Source: Actinomycetes bacterium (GTDB lineage Bacteria > Actinomycetota > Acidimicrobiia > Acidimicrobiales > Aldehydirespiratoraceae). Taken from it: a stretch of 64,000 nucleotides of DNA. Each line of letters begins with the position of its first letter. Position 1 is the first letter of the stretch. The stretch spans positions 70,402 through 134,401 of the forward strand of contig JAJRXC010000013.1 of NCBI GenBank assembly GCA_024276495.1, given 5' to 3'. Below are positions 1 to 9,453 of this stretch, in pieces. The notes under the pieces were generated by a model that saw only the letters and a program-made list of their open reading frames with translations, ran no database searches and was not told where the DNA came from. The translations under genes were made by a program, and so were the position numbers.

Positions 1-183
1 CGAGAATGCGTCGCCCGTCGACGTCCCCCAACAGTCGTCGATCGACATCGGCGGCGACGCCCGGACCGAAGTCGACCACGGTCGACGAACGATCGGCATT
101 CGGGGATCGGGGATCGTGAAGCGCCATGTCCCGAGTCTGGCCGCCTCCCGGTGTGATGGCGTGGAGGGCTACTCTCGGGGATC

Positions 184-567
184 GTGAAGATGGGACTGAC
201 CGAGGCGGTCGCCGGCAACAGCGCCGGTGTCGACTACCGGCTCGCCCGCGAGGCGACCCTGCAGGCGTGGCGGGGCGGTGAGCTCGCGACGGAGCAGGTG
301 TGCGACGCCCAGCGGGAGCTGCGCCGCAACGCCGAGTTCTGTGGCATCGATGCGGGCGCACCGTGTCCGGTGTGCGAACGGGACCGCCTGGTGGAGGTCA
401 CCTATGTCTTCGGCCCGCGGCTCCCCCGGCACGGCCGATGTGTCACGAGCGACAAGGAGATGGCCCGCATCGATGCCCGCAAATCGGTGAGCCAGGGCTA
501 TGTCGTGGAGGTCTGCACCGAGTGCGGGTGGAACCATCTCACCCGTTCCCGGTCGCTGGGCGGTTGA
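184..567 (+). CDS. DUF5318-like actinobacterial protein with Cys pairs (CPVC, CTEC)
   Basis: ORF with CPVCERD and CTECGWNHL zinc-ribbon-like Cys pairs, directly upstream of panB. Confidence 0.7.
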   Translation: MKMGLTEAVAGNSAGVDYRLAREATLQAWRGGELATEQVCDAQRELRRNAEFCGIDAGAPCPVCERDRLVEVTYVFGPRLPRHGRCVTSDKEMARIDARKSVSQGYVVEVCTECGWNHLTRSRSLGG

Positions 568-641
568 GCCGAGCACCCGGACCCGGTAGCCTCGGTGTCA
601 CCGCCGGCAGCCTCGTGCGCTGGACGGGAAAGGAGTCAGAC

Positions 642-1490
642 ATGGGCACACTCACCGCCCCTGCGATCGCCGCCCACAAGACCCGGGACGGCAACGACCC
701 GTTGGTCATGGTCACCGCGTACGACGCGCCCGGCGCCCGGATGGCCGGCGAGGCCGGCGCGGACCTCATCCTCGTCGGTGACAGCCTGGCGATGGTCGTG
801 CTCGGATACGACGACACGCTCCAGGTGACGATCGAGGACATGTGTCACCACACGGCCGCGGTCGCCCGGGCCAAGCCGGATTGTCACATCGTCGGGGACA
901 TGCCGTGGATGAGTTACCACGTGTCGCCGCAGGAGACGGTGCAGAACGCGGCGATGCTGATGCGGGCCGGGGCCCACTCGGTGAAGCTCGAGGGTGGCCG
1001 CAAGCGGCTCCCGATGATCGAACGGATCATCGATGCCGAGATCCCCGTGATGGGCCACATCGGCCTGACCCCGCAGTCGATCCACACGATGGGCGGGTTC
1101 AAGGTGCAGGCCAAGCGGGCCGAGCACGCGCGCAAGCTCGTCCAGGCCGCGAAGTCGCTGGCGCATGCCGGGTGCTACGCGATCGTTCTCGAAGGGGTTC
1201 CGGTGCGGGTCGCCGAGATGGTCACCGACGCGATCGACATTCCCACCATCGGCATCGGTGCGGGGCCTCACACCGATGGTCAGGTGCTGGTGTACCACGA
1301 TCTCCTCGGCATCGAGGACCGGTTCGTGCCGAAGTTCGTGCGTCGGTATGCCGACGTCAAAGCGGTGTCGGTCGACGCGATGCGGGCCTATGCCGCGGAT
1401 GTGCGCGCCGGGGCCTTCCCGAACCGTGACGAGAGCTATCACATGGCCGACGAAGAGGCCGAGGAGCTGCACCTCTACGGCGCCGGCTGA
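642..1490 (+). CDS. panB: 3-methyl-2-oxobutanoate hydroxymethyltransferase
   Basis: MVTAYDAPGARMAGEAGADLILVGDSLAMVVLGYDDT and VKLEGG motifs; ATG at 642 with AAGGAG upstream inside the longer ORF 300..1490. Confidence 0.95.
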   Translation: MGTLTAPAIAAHKTRDGNDPLVMVTAYDAPGARMAGEAGADLILVGDSLAMVVLGYDDTLQVTIEDMCHHTAAVARAKPDCHIVGDMPWMSYHVSPQETVQNAAMLMRAGAHSVKLEGGRKRLPMIERIIDAEIPVMGHIGLTPQSIHTMGGFKVQAKRAEHARKLVQAAKSLAHAGCYAIVLEGVPVRVAEMVTDAIDIPTIGIGAGPHTDGQVLVYHDLLGIEDRFVPKFVRRYADVKAVSVDAMRAYAADVRAGAFPNRDESYHMADEEAEELHLYGAG

Positions 1491-1530
1491 ATCGACCTCA
1501 CGGGTGTGCCGGTGTGCGGTCGGAGACGGG

Positions 1531-2664
1531 TCAGGGGCAATCGAGCCCGATGTCGGCTTGGACACCGGTGTGGTCGGAGGGCCAGTAGAGCCCGGCGATC
1601 GGCTCGGGGAGCGGCGCGTCGGCCCACAGACCCGTGGTCGTGCCGTCACCGTCGCCATCTTCGACATCGACGATCGCCGTGCAGCCCTCAGGGGGTCGGG
1701 CGAGGATGAAGTCGATGCGGGCATCGGGTGTCTGTTCGGCGATGTCGAGCCCATCGAGGTCGGTGTCGCCGCCGATGCCCGAGGTGCAGTTGGCCCCGCC
1801 GGCCGGGTCGCACTCGTCGTTGCCGGCCGCGAGATGGGTGTCGATGAAGCCGTCGTCGAGCAGCGTTCGGATGCGGGGGTCGTCGATCTCCCGGTTCAGA
1901 TCGCCGATGACCAGCTGGAGAGAGCTGGGGGCGGCGCGTTCGGCCAAGATGTCGAGGGTCTCGAAGGGGTGACAGTCGCCGAGGGTGGAGCCGACCGGGC
2001 ATGAGGGACGACAGGTGGTGGCGGGAGAGTCGGGACTGCACGGCGGATCGAACGACGAGCTCGCGTAGTGGGTGGCGAACACGTCGACCGTCAGGCCCTC
2101 GCCGGCATCGAGTTGGGCCCAGTGCGCGGACCACACCGGTGCACCCGCGAGCTCGATGCGGGCGTCGTCGAGCACGGGAAGTGTGGTGAGGATCATCTCC
2201 TGGTCGAAGAGCCCGAGATCGTCGGTGAGGAGCACGTGAGTGCCGTCGCACAGTGACGGCAGCTTCTCGGGGATGATCTCGAACCAGCGGGGGCTGATCT
2301 CCTGGAGCGCGATGATCTCCGGGCAACCGACGTCGTCTTCCAGATAGTCCCAGAGGATGTCGGTGCGCACCGGGGCCCGACACTGGTCCGTGGTGACCGC
2401 GCAGCCGGAGATCGGCGGGTTGAGCCCGTGGAGCACGTTGATGGTCGCGACCTCGACGTCGGTCGTCGGCGCGTCGAGCGCGGGCGTCTTGGTCGGGGCT
2501 GCTCGAGTCGATGTCGGGCCTGCGGTGGTCCCGGGCGCGGTCGGGTCCGGCGACGATGGTCCGGCGGTTGTCGTCGGCGGATCGGCGTCGGTGGTCGAGA
2601 CGGGACCGCTGCAGGCGACGGCCGTGAGGGCCAGCGCCACACCGGTGGCCACGATCCGGGTCAC
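1531..2664 (-). CDS. secreted lipoprotein of the endonuclease/exonuclease/phosphatase family
   Basis: Lipobox-like N-terminus (ALTAVACSG), Pro/Thr-rich linker, then EEP-type motifs (IALQEIS, VIGDLN, SDHTGV). Confidence 0.75.
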   Translation of the reverse strand: MTRIVATGVALALTAVACSGPVSTTDADPPTTTAGPSSPDPTAPGTTAGPTSTRAAPTKTPALDAPTTDVEVATINVLHGLNPPISGCAVTTDQCRAPVRTDILWDYLEDDVGCPEIIALQEISPRWFEIIPEKLPSLCDGTHVLLTDDLGLFDQEMILTTLPVLDDARIELAGAPVWSAHWAQLDAGEGLTVDVFATHYASSSFDPPCSPDSPATTCRPSCPVGSTLGDCHPFETLDILAERAAPSSLQLVIGDLNREIDDPRIRTLLDDGFIDTHLAAGNDECDPAGGANCTSGIGGDTDLDGLDIAEQTPDARIDFILARPPEGCTAIVDVEDGDGDGTTTGLWADAPLPEPIAGLYWPSDHTGVQADIGLDCP

Positions 2665-3572
2665 AGGCTCGCGGCCAGTGCCACCACCGCGGTGTCGGCC
2701 CTGTCCTCGATGGGATCACCATGACCCGCGAGCAGGGTGTTGAAGGAGAGCTCGGCGAGTCGTTTGGCCGACTGGTTGGCCAGGTCGATGTCGATCGAGA
2801 AGTCGGGATTGGGGCCCTGGACCCCGCCGCCGGCCGTGTTGAGGGCGTCACCGGCGACCAGGATCCCCGCCGCGTGGTCGATGACCGAGATGTGGCCCGA
2901 CGTGTGGCCGGGTGTGGCCACGACTTCGAGCCCGAAGATCTCGTCCCCGTCGTCGGCGGCGGTGATCGGGTCGAAGTCGATTCCCCCGATGTCGTCGGTC
3001 CCGGCGTAGGCCGTGGCGTGGGGCGCCTGCGCCATCACCTCCATGATCGAGCCGGCATGGTCGGGATGGAGATGGGTGAGGACGACGTGGGTGACGTTGG
3101 TGTAGTCGAGGCCGATGCCGGCAAGGGTCTGACCGATGTCGTCGGCGCTTCCGGCGACGCCGGTGTCGACGATCGCCACTTCGGTGCCCCGGGCGAGGAC
3201 GTACGCGGAGACGAAGCCGAGGTCGGCGCGGGTCCAGGCCAACGCGGCGGGGGTGGTCCCGCCGGTGTCGCCGTCTCCCGGGTGCGCTGGGCCAGGAGCG
3301 GTCGTCGTGGTCGTGGGCGCCGAGGTGTCGGGGAAAGGGCTGGTCGGGCCGCCGCCGGATGTCGTGCTCGTCGGCGTCGCGCGCTCCTCGCTGCTGCAGG
3401 CGGCGATGAACGTGGGGGCGAGGACGGCGAACGCCATCGTGCCCGTGCCGAACTCCCCGAGAAAGGCCCGCCGTCGCCATCGTCGGGGGCCTCTCACCGT
3501 CGGGAGGAAGATCGGGAGCTCGTGATGATCGTGGTCGACCGGTGATCCGTCGGCCCGGTGGTTGCCGCACAT
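2661..3572 (-). CDS. MBL-fold metallo-hydrolase with twin-Arg/lipoprotein-like N-terminus
   Basis: HLHPDHAG metallo-beta-lactamase motif; RRWRRRAFLGEF N-terminus; ATG at 3572 preferred over the longer ORF start. Confidence 0.8.
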   Translation of the reverse strand: MCGNHRADGSPVDHDHHELPIFLPTVRGPRRWRRRAFLGEFGTGTMAFAVLAPTFIAACSSEERATPTSTTSGGGPTSPFPDTSAPTTTTTAPGPAHPGDGDTGGTTPAALAWTRADLGFVSAYVLARGTEVAIVDTGVAGSADDIGQTLAGIGLDYTNVTHVVLTHLHPDHAGSIMEVMAQAPHATAYAGTDDIGGIDFDPITAADDGDEIFGLEVVATPGHTSGHISVIDHAAGILVAGDALNTAGGGVQGPNPDFSIDIDLANQSAKRLAELSFNTLLAGHGDPIEDRADTAVVALAASL

Positions 3573-3725
3573 GTCCAGAACGTAGTGGAGTGTCACACCC
3601 TGTCGGCACAGTGGTGGACATGCGCTCGCCCGATAGCCTTGATCCGTTCCTTCGGGAACTCCACAACCGATCAACCCCTGCCCCGGGAAGGGGCCCCGCG
3701 ATGCGGGTCCACAGGAGGTGAGCTC

Positions 3726-4076
3726 GTGGCCATCACGCGAGCCTATGAATTGATGATCATCGTCGACAGCGATGTCGCGGACACCGACATCCCCGCGGTG
3801 ATCACTCGGACCGAAGCCCTGATCGCCGAAGAAGGTGGACGCGTCGCGTCGACCGACAACTGGGGTCGCCGACGGTTCGCGTACGAGATCAACCACAAGT
3901 TCGAAGGCACCTATGTGGTGTGGGAGATCGTGACCGAATCGGCGGGTCTTCCCAACACAGAGCGCCAGCTTCGTCTCGCGGACGACATCGTCCGCCTCAA
4001 GCTGTTCCGTCTACCCGAAAAGGAGGCCGCCCGGCGCGGTCTGTTCGGCGAGACGGCGTCGGCTGCGGCCGGCTGA
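3726..4076 (+). CDS. rpsF: 30S ribosomal protein S6
   Basis: RAYELMIIVDSDV..., GRRRFAYEINHKFEGTYVVW; GTG start after AGGAGG; first gene of the rpsF-ssb-rpsR-rplI order. Confidence 0.95.
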   Translation: MAITRAYELMIIVDSDVADTDIPAVITRTEALIAEEGGRVASTDNWGRRRFAYEINHKFEGTYVVWEIVTESAGLPNTERQLRLADDIVRLKLFRLPEKEAARRGLFGETASAAAG

Positions 4077-4092
4077 AACGGAAGGTACCGAC

Positions 4093-4536
4093 ATGGCATT
4101 CGACAACACCATCACGGTCGTGGGCAACGTGACCCGCGATCCCGAGCTGAGGTTCACGCAAGGCGGCATGGCGGTCGCGAACTTCGGCATCGCCTGGAAC
4201 AAGAAAAAGGCCGACGGCGAAGAGGAGGTCTCGTTCTTCAACGTGAGCTGCTTCCGGCAACTCGCGGAGAACGTCGCCGAGTCGATCACCAAGGGATCAC
4301 GGGTCGTCGTCTACGGCATGCTCCAGCAGCGAAGCTGGGACACTCCCGAAGGCGATCGTCGATCGGCGGTGGAGATCATCGCCGACGAGGTCGCGCCGAG
4401 CCTCAAGTGGGCGTCGGCCGAGATTCGCAAGAACGAGTTCCGTGGGGAGGGCGGCGGTCAAGCCGCCGGAGGGGCATCGCGTCCGGCGGCCAACGAGCCG
4501 GCGCCCGCCTACAACGCCGACGAGGAGCCGTTCTAG
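4093..4536 (+). CDS. ssb: single-stranded DNA-binding protein
   Basis: N-terminal OB fold (TVVGNVTRDPELRFTQGGMAVANFGIAWN) and acidic DEEPF tail. Confidence 0.95.
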   Translation: MAFDNTITVVGNVTRDPELRFTQGGMAVANFGIAWNKKKADGEEEVSFFNVSCFRQLAENVAESITKGSRVVVYGMLQQRSWDTPEGDRRSAVEIIADEVAPSLKWASAEIRKNEFRGEGGGQAAGGASRPAANEPAPAYNADEEPF

Positions 4537-4590
4537 CCCGCCCCGGCAAGACGACCGCCCCGACAGATTCGAACGAACGGAAGAACAGCT

Positions 4591-5061
4591 ATGGCCAAGG
4601 TCAAGAAGCGTGGCGCAAAGAACATGAAGGATGTTCGCCGCGGCAAGAAGAAGATCTCGATCCTCACCCAGGAGAAGATCGAGTACGTCGATTGGAAGGA
4701 CGCGAACCTGCTCCGCCGGTTCGCGTCGGAACGAGCCAAGATCAAGGCGCGGCGGGTGACGGGGAACAACACCCAACAGCAGAAGCTGGTCGCCGACGCG
4801 ATCAAGATCGCCCGCGAGATGGCGCTGGTTCCTTACGCCAATCGGGTCACCACCCAACGCAGCAACCGTGATCGTGGCGATCGCGGTGGTAGGGCAGAAG
4901 GCCCCGCGCCGCGTCCGAGCGCGCCGCCACCGAGTCGGGAGGAAGGCGAGGGTGTCGAAAACGACGACGCCGTGGCCGACACCACCGTGATCGAAGGTGT
5001 CACGATCGACGGAGAGACGGCGACGGTTGCCGACGCGGCCACCGGGGAGGCGGAATCGTGA
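4591..5061 (+). CDS. rpsR: 30S ribosomal protein S18 with long C-terminal extension
   Basis: [53 protein letters not shown]; about 65 extra residues after the S18 core. Confidence 0.93.
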   Translation: MAKVKKRGAKNMKDVRRGKKKISILTQEKIEYVDWKDANLLRRFASERAKIKARRVTGNNTQQQKLVADAIKIAREMALVPYANRVTTQRSNRDRGDRGGRAEGPAPRPSAPPPSREEGEGVENDDAVADTTVIEGVTIDGETATVADAATGEAES

Positions 5062-5504
5062 AGGTGATCCTTCGTCAAGATGTCGACGGGCTCGGTCGCA
5101 AGGGCGAGGTCTGTGAAGTCGCCGCCGGCCACTTCCGCAACCTGCTCAATCCTCGCGGCCTCGCGATGAAGGCCACCTCGGGGGCCGAGGCCCAAGCCGA
5201 GGCGATGCGGCGGGCCGGTGCGCTGCGCAACGCGGCGAGTCGGACCGAAGCCGAAGAGGTCGCCACGAAGCTCGTCCCCGCGGTCATCGCCATCTCGGCC
5301 AAGGCCGGGGAGGGTGGTCGGCTGTTCGGATCGGTCGGTGCCGCGGAGATCGTGGCGGCGGTCGAGGAACAGACCGGTGCGGTGATCGATCGACGCACGT
5401 TGCAGCTCGAGGCCGCGTTGAAGGAGCTCGGACAGACCACGGTGATGTGCAAGCTCCATCCCGAGGTCGAGTTCCCGATCACGATCGATGTGACCGAAGA
5501 GTGA
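5058..5504 (+). CDS. rplI: 50S ribosomal protein L9
   Basis: [36 protein letters not shown]; overlaps the rpsR stop. Confidence 0.95.
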   Translation: MKVILRQDVDGLGRKGEVCEVAAGHFRNLLNPRGLAMKATSGAEAQAEAMRRAGALRNAASRTEAEEVATKLVPAVIAISAKAGEGGRLFGSVGAAEIVAAVEEQTGAVIDRRTLQLEAALKELGQTTVMCKLHPEVEFPITIDVTEE

Positions 5505-5507
5505 GCA

Positions 5508-5537
5508 CACCGGCACTTCGGGTTAGAGGTGCCGGTG
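5508..5537 (+). terminator. possible terminator hairpin after rplI
   Basis: Perfect 9-bp inverted repeat CACCGGCAC / GTGCCGGTG immediately downstream of rplI; no clear U-tract. Confidence 0.5.
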
Positions 5538-5593
5538 ATGCCCAACCGAGTCGGGCGAGGTCCGGTTCGGCGCGCCTGTTCGGATATCCCCAG

Positions 5594-5647
5594 ATCTCCA
5601 CAGGATCGTCCACAACACGACGACGCTGTGTGCAAGATCTGTCCACA
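5594..5647. promoter_or_regulatory. cluster of DnaA-box-like sequences upstream of dnaB
   Basis: TCGTCCACA (5606-5614) and CTGTCCACA (5639-5647), each one mismatch from TTGTCCACA, plus a nearby TCTCCACAG. Confidence 0.4.
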
Positions 5648-5748
5648 GGAATCGGCAACGATTTCCCCGTGAATTTCGGCGATTCCCCCTGGTTCCCCAC
5701 AGGGGCGACGAGCCAGCATCGTCCGTCGGCAATGGGAGTGGACCACAC

Positions 5749-7104
5749 ATGGTGATGAGCGAGATCGACCTGGGCCGAGCGTCTCGCGTGCCGCCCCACA
5801 ACCTCGAAGCCGAGGAGTCGCTGCTCGGCGCGATGCTCCTGTCGCGTGACGCGATCGCCGACGCCGTCGAGGTGAGTGCCGTCGAGCACTTCTACCGGCC
5901 GGCTCACGCCCATGTCTACGAAGCGATCTGCGCGCTGTACGCCGCCGGCGATCCCGTCGACCCGGTCACGGTGGCCGAAGAGCTCGATCGAGCCTCGGTG
6001 CTCGACTCGATCGGCGGTCTCGACGGCTTGATCAGCCTCCAGCTCAACACCCCCGCGACCTCGAACGCCGCGAAGTACGCACGGATCATCCAGGAGCGCT
6101 TCACGCTTCGCCGACTGATCGAAGTGGCCGGCGAGATCGCCGAGATCGGCTACGGCCGACCCGACGACGTCATGCGGGCCGTCGACGAGGCCGAGAACAA
6201 GATGTTCCAGGTCGCCCAGGGCCGGGTGGCCGACACCATGGGTGAGATACGAGACCTCCTCGATGCCACCCTCGACCGCCTCGAGCAGCTCTACGAGCAA
6301 GGCGCCGGCATCACCGGCACCCCGACCGGGTTCGTCGATCTCGACGAGCTGCTGTCGGGCCTTCAGCCCAACGCGTTGATCATCGTCGGTGCCCGCCCCG
6401 CCATGGGAAAGACCGCGTTTGCGCTCAACATGGCCGCCCACTGCGCCGTCCGAGCCAATCGCCCGACGCTCGTCTTCAGTCTGGAGATGGGCCATCTCGA
6501 GCTCACCCAACGGCTGCTGTGCTCGGAGGCCAACGTCGACGCCAAGAACATGCGCGACGGCAACCTGAAAGAAGACGACTGGACCCGGATCTCCAACGGC
6601 ATCGGCCGCCTCGCCGAGTCGCCGCTGTGGATCGACGACAACCCGAACCTCACCATCATGGAGATTCGGGCGAAGGCCCGACGGCTCAAGAGCCGGACGG
6701 GAGATCTCGGCATGATCGTGGTCGACTACCTACAGCTGATGACGGGCCGCGCCGGCGCGGAGAGCCGTCAGGTGGAGGTCGCGGAGATCAGTCGTGGGCT
6801 CAAGATCCTGGCTCGAGAGCTCCAGTGTCCCGTCGTCGGCCTCTCGCAGCTCTCCCGGAACCTCGAGATGCGTCAGGACAAGCGACCGATGCTCGCCGAC
6901 CTTCGGGAGTCCGGCTCGATCGAGCAGGACGCTGATGTGGTGATGTTCCTCTACCGCGACGAGGTCTACAACCCGGGGAGTGAGAACGAGGGGATGGCCG
7001 AGGTCATCGTCGCCAAACACCGCAACGGCCCGACCGGCACTATCAACCTCGGTTTCCTGCCCCGGTTCACCGCGTTCAAGAACCTGACCCGCCGCGACGT
7101 CTGA
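5749..7104 (+). CDS. dnaB: replicative DNA helicase
   Basis: VPPHNLEAEESLLGAMLLS, GARPAMGKTAFALN Walker A, VVDYLQLM Walker B; no intein. Confidence 0.95.
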   Translation: MVMSEIDLGRASRVPPHNLEAEESLLGAMLLSRDAIADAVEVSAVEHFYRPAHAHVYEAICALYAAGDPVDPVTVAEELDRASVLDSIGGLDGLISLQLNTPATSNAAKYARIIQERFTLRRLIEVAGEIAEIGYGRPDDVMRAVDEAENKMFQVAQGRVADTMGEIRDLLDATLDRLEQLYEQGAGITGTPTGFVDLDELLSGLQPNALIIVGARPAMGKTAFALNMAAHCAVRANRPTLVFSLEMGHLELTQRLLCSEANVDAKNMRDGNLKEDDWTRISNGIGRLAESPLWIDDNPNLTIMEIRAKARRLKSRTGDLGMIVVDYLQLMTGRAGAESRQVEVAEISRGLKILARELQCPVVGLSQLSRNLEMRQDKRPMLADLRESGSIEQDADVVMFLYRDEVYNPGSENEGMAEVIVAKHRNGPTGTINLGFLPRFTAFKNLTRRDV

Positions 7105-7153
7105 GTCCCGTCGCTGAACCGACAAGCGCGGCCGGTGGCGATACGGTCGAGAC

Positions 7154-7834
7154 GTGCGCCCGCTGTGGATCGTCGTCGGTGGGATCGGGATCGGTGTCCT
7201 CGCCGTACTGGGCATCGCCGCGGTCGTGTGGGGCGACCCGGAGCCGGACGGTGGTGGGCCGAATCGGGAGTTCGAGCCGTCGTTTCCCCCGGTCGATCAC
7301 GACGAGTCGGCGGCCGAGGCGCTGGTCGTCGCGTGGAATCGGTGGAGAACGTCGACCTTCGTCAGCTCGGGGACGTGGACCCGCACCCTCGATGGCACCG
7401 ATGCGCCACTGACCGGCGACGTGTACCTCGCGCAGGACCCGCCCCGCCGACTCGTCGTTCGCTTGGGGTCGGTGACCGAGGAGATCGACGGAACGCTCAC
7501 GGTGTGCGATGCCGCCCGCGACGAGATCATCGTGCCGGGCTGCAGCGAAGTGACGAGCAGCCGATCCTACGATGAGCGGGTCGCCGCGGAGATGTCGTTG
7601 ATCCTGCGCTACGTGATCGGCGACGCCCGGATCTACGACGTCGCCCGGGTCGACGACTGTTTCCAGGTGGAGCTGCAGCCGGCCGCGCTGCGATCGCCGT
7701 GGGGGCGAGCGGCCGAGTTCTGTTTTGACGAGGAGAGCGGCGCGCTCCGGTCGAGCCGGGTGCGGCGCCAGTCTGCCACCGACGTGGAAACGACGACGGC
7801 GATTCGAGTTGAGGTCACCGACGCCGATTTCTGA
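7154..7834 (+). CDS. hypothetical secreted or membrane-anchored protein
   Basis: N-terminal TM segment LWIVVGGIGIGVLAVLGIAAVVWG followed by an extracytoplasmic-like domain. Confidence 0.55.
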   Translation: MRPLWIVVGGIGIGVLAVLGIAAVVWGDPEPDGGGPNREFEPSFPPVDHDESAAEALVVAWNRWRTSTFVSSGTWTRTLDGTDAPLTGDVYLAQDPPRRLVVRLGSVTEEIDGTLTVCDAARDEIIVPGCSEVTSSRSYDERVAAEMSLILRYVIGDARIYDVARVDDCFQVELQPAALRSPWGRAAEFCFDEESGALRSSRVRRQSATDVETTTAIRVEVTDADF

Positions 7835-7866
7835 GCGGACCCCGGTCGGATCGGGTTCGAGTCGTG

Positions 7867-7989
7867 GAGAGCGGGCGGGAGCCGAACCAGTGCGTCAGCA
7901 CCCTGGAAAAGCGCTGTACACGGTGCATTGGGGGAGTGTTCGACCCCCGCCCATCTCTCGGGTGGCCAGCGGGGGCGAATCCGCTGGAC
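7867..7989 (+). repeat. structured direct repeat, copy 1
   Basis: About 123 nt, closely similar over full length to 8342-8465; contains CCAGCGG/CCGCTGG hairpin and GGGGG...CCCCC stem. Confidence 0.75.
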
Positions 7990-8093
7990 CCAACCTGTAT
8001 CGGTGGCCGGGCCCGAAGTTGAAGTGGATCGCGGCCGAAGGGGTCGAACGGCCCGGTTGGCGGCCGGGCCCGGTCGCCGCCAACATGGCGGCC

Positions 8094-8303
8094 ATGTTCC
8101 TTGGTGAAGACCTGTTGGCCTGGTTGGTGTTGGCGATCGGTGGGGCGATGGTGGCCGGCAACCTCGCGGCCTTGCTGCGTCCCCCGGAGAAGGCCCTGCA
8201 CGAGGAGGATCTCGAGCAGGCGCCGTTGATCCGCAGCGTGATCTTCATCGTCGTCGGTGCGGTCGCCGCAATCTGGGCCCTGGCGAGTTTGATCGCGGGC
8301 TGA
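8094..8303 (+). CDS. small two-TM membrane protein lying between the two structured repeats
   Basis: Reading MFLGEDLLAWLVLAIGGAMVAGNLAALL...LIRSVIFIVVGAVAAIWALASLIAG within ORF 7725..8303; start uncertain (ATG 8085 also possible). Confidence 0.5.
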   Translation: MFLGEDLLAWLVLAIGGAMVAGNLAALLRPPEKALHEEDLEQAPLIRSVIFIVVGAVAAIWALASLIAG

Positions 8304-8341
8304 CCGCAATTCTGCAGCTTGCCTGCGGCGCAATAGAGTGT

Positions 8342-8465
8342 GAGAGGGGGCGGAGGCCGAACGAGTGCGCCAGCACCCTGGAAAAGCGCTGGTGGCGATG
8401 CGTTGGAGGGAGTGTTCAACCCCCACCCGTCTCTCGGGTGGCCAGCAGGGGCGAATCCGCTGGAC
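8342..8465 (+). repeat. structured direct repeat, copy 2
   Basis: Second copy of the ~124-nt element with one 1-nt length difference; perfect CCACCCG/CGGGTGG hairpin. Confidence 0.75.
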
Positions 8466-8509
8466 ACTTGTACCTTCGGCGTGGGGTGGGTCGTGCTTGA
8501 GCGGAATTG

Positions 8510-9382
8510 TCAGGAGTCGTGCCAGTCCGGGGCCCGGCGGTCGATGAGGGCGGCGGTGCCTTCCCGATAGTCGCGTTCGCCCATCATCTTCTCGAGCCGG
8601 GCCTGGGCGTCGCGGATGGACGCGGCCGGGTTGTCGTGGGTCGCGTCGACCGCGAGCTGACGCTTCGTCGCCCGAAGCGAGTGGGGGCTGATGGTCGTGA
8701 CGAGTCGGCGGGCGTGGTCCCGAGCAGCCGCGAGGACCTCGTCGGCGGGCAGGGATCGCATGGCCAGTCCGAGGTGGACGGCCTCTCGGCCGACAACGAT
8801 CCGTGACGAGAGGAGAAGGTCGGCGGCCCGGCCGTGGCCGATCAGACGCGGAAGGATCCATGACAGGCCGTACTCGGCGGGGAGATTGAGCTTTCCGTGG
8901 GCCGTCGTGAGCTTCGCATCGTCGGCGACCATCCGCAGATCGCACCAGCAGGCGAGCGCGAACCCGACGCCGGCCGCGGCGCCGTTGATCGCGGCGATGG
9001 TGACCGTTTCCATCCCGAGGAAGGAGGCGAAGTCGGCATCGAACTCGTCGCGGACGCCGAAGCCGGGGGTGGCGATGTCATCCGGAGTACCGGCGTCGTA
9101 GGCGCCCCGATCGGCGTGGGCCCGGAGGGCGGCGGTGTCGGCGCCGGGACAGAAGGTGCCGCCGTCGTGGTCGCCGGTGATGACGACGACTCGGATCGCC
9201 CGGTCGGACTCGGCTCGTTGGAGCAGGTGGCGCAGCTCGGTGTGCATCCGTGCGGTCCACGCGTTGTGGGATCGGGGTCGGGACAAGGTGACGGTGGCGA
9301 CGCCGTCATCGACCTCCCAGCGGGTGACCTTCAGCTCCAACTCGTCGTCGTGTGCGATCTCGGTCGGTTCGGTCGAGGCCAT
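8510..9382 (-). CDS. enoyl-CoA hydratase/isomerase family protein
   Basis: Crotonase motifs: VATVTLSRPRSHNAWTARM, FCPGADTAAL, AAINGAAAGVGFALACWCDLRM. Confidence 0.88.
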   Translation of the reverse strand: MASTEPTEIAHDDELELKVTRWEVDDGVATVTLSRPRSHNAWTARMHTELRHLLQRAESDRAIRVVVITGDHDGGTFCPGADTAALRAHADRGAYDAGTPDDIATPGFGVRDEFDADFASFLGMETVTIAAINGAAAGVGFALACWCDLRMVADDAKLTTAHGKLNLPAEYGLSWILPRLIGHGRAADLLLSSRIVVGREAVHLGLAMRSLPADEVLAAARDHARRLVTTISPHSLRATKRQLAVDATHDNPAASIRDAQARLEKMMGERDYREGTAALIDRRAPDWHDS

Positions 9383-9453
9383 GTCGGGACCCTATGTCGC
9401 CGGCCGGCTGGTTGCGGCCGCCGCGGATCCTCGGCTCGGTAGCCTCCGACCTC

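Noticed and set aside
5749-7104. Intein in dnaB
   Set aside because: Walker A and B regions are contiguous at normal spacing and protein length is normal for DnaB.
7867-7960. Ordinary functional tRNA-Ser(GGA) gene
   Set aside because: Anticodon and T stems have several mismatches and the element is longer than a tRNA with further conserved hairpins; kept as a tRNA-like repeat only.
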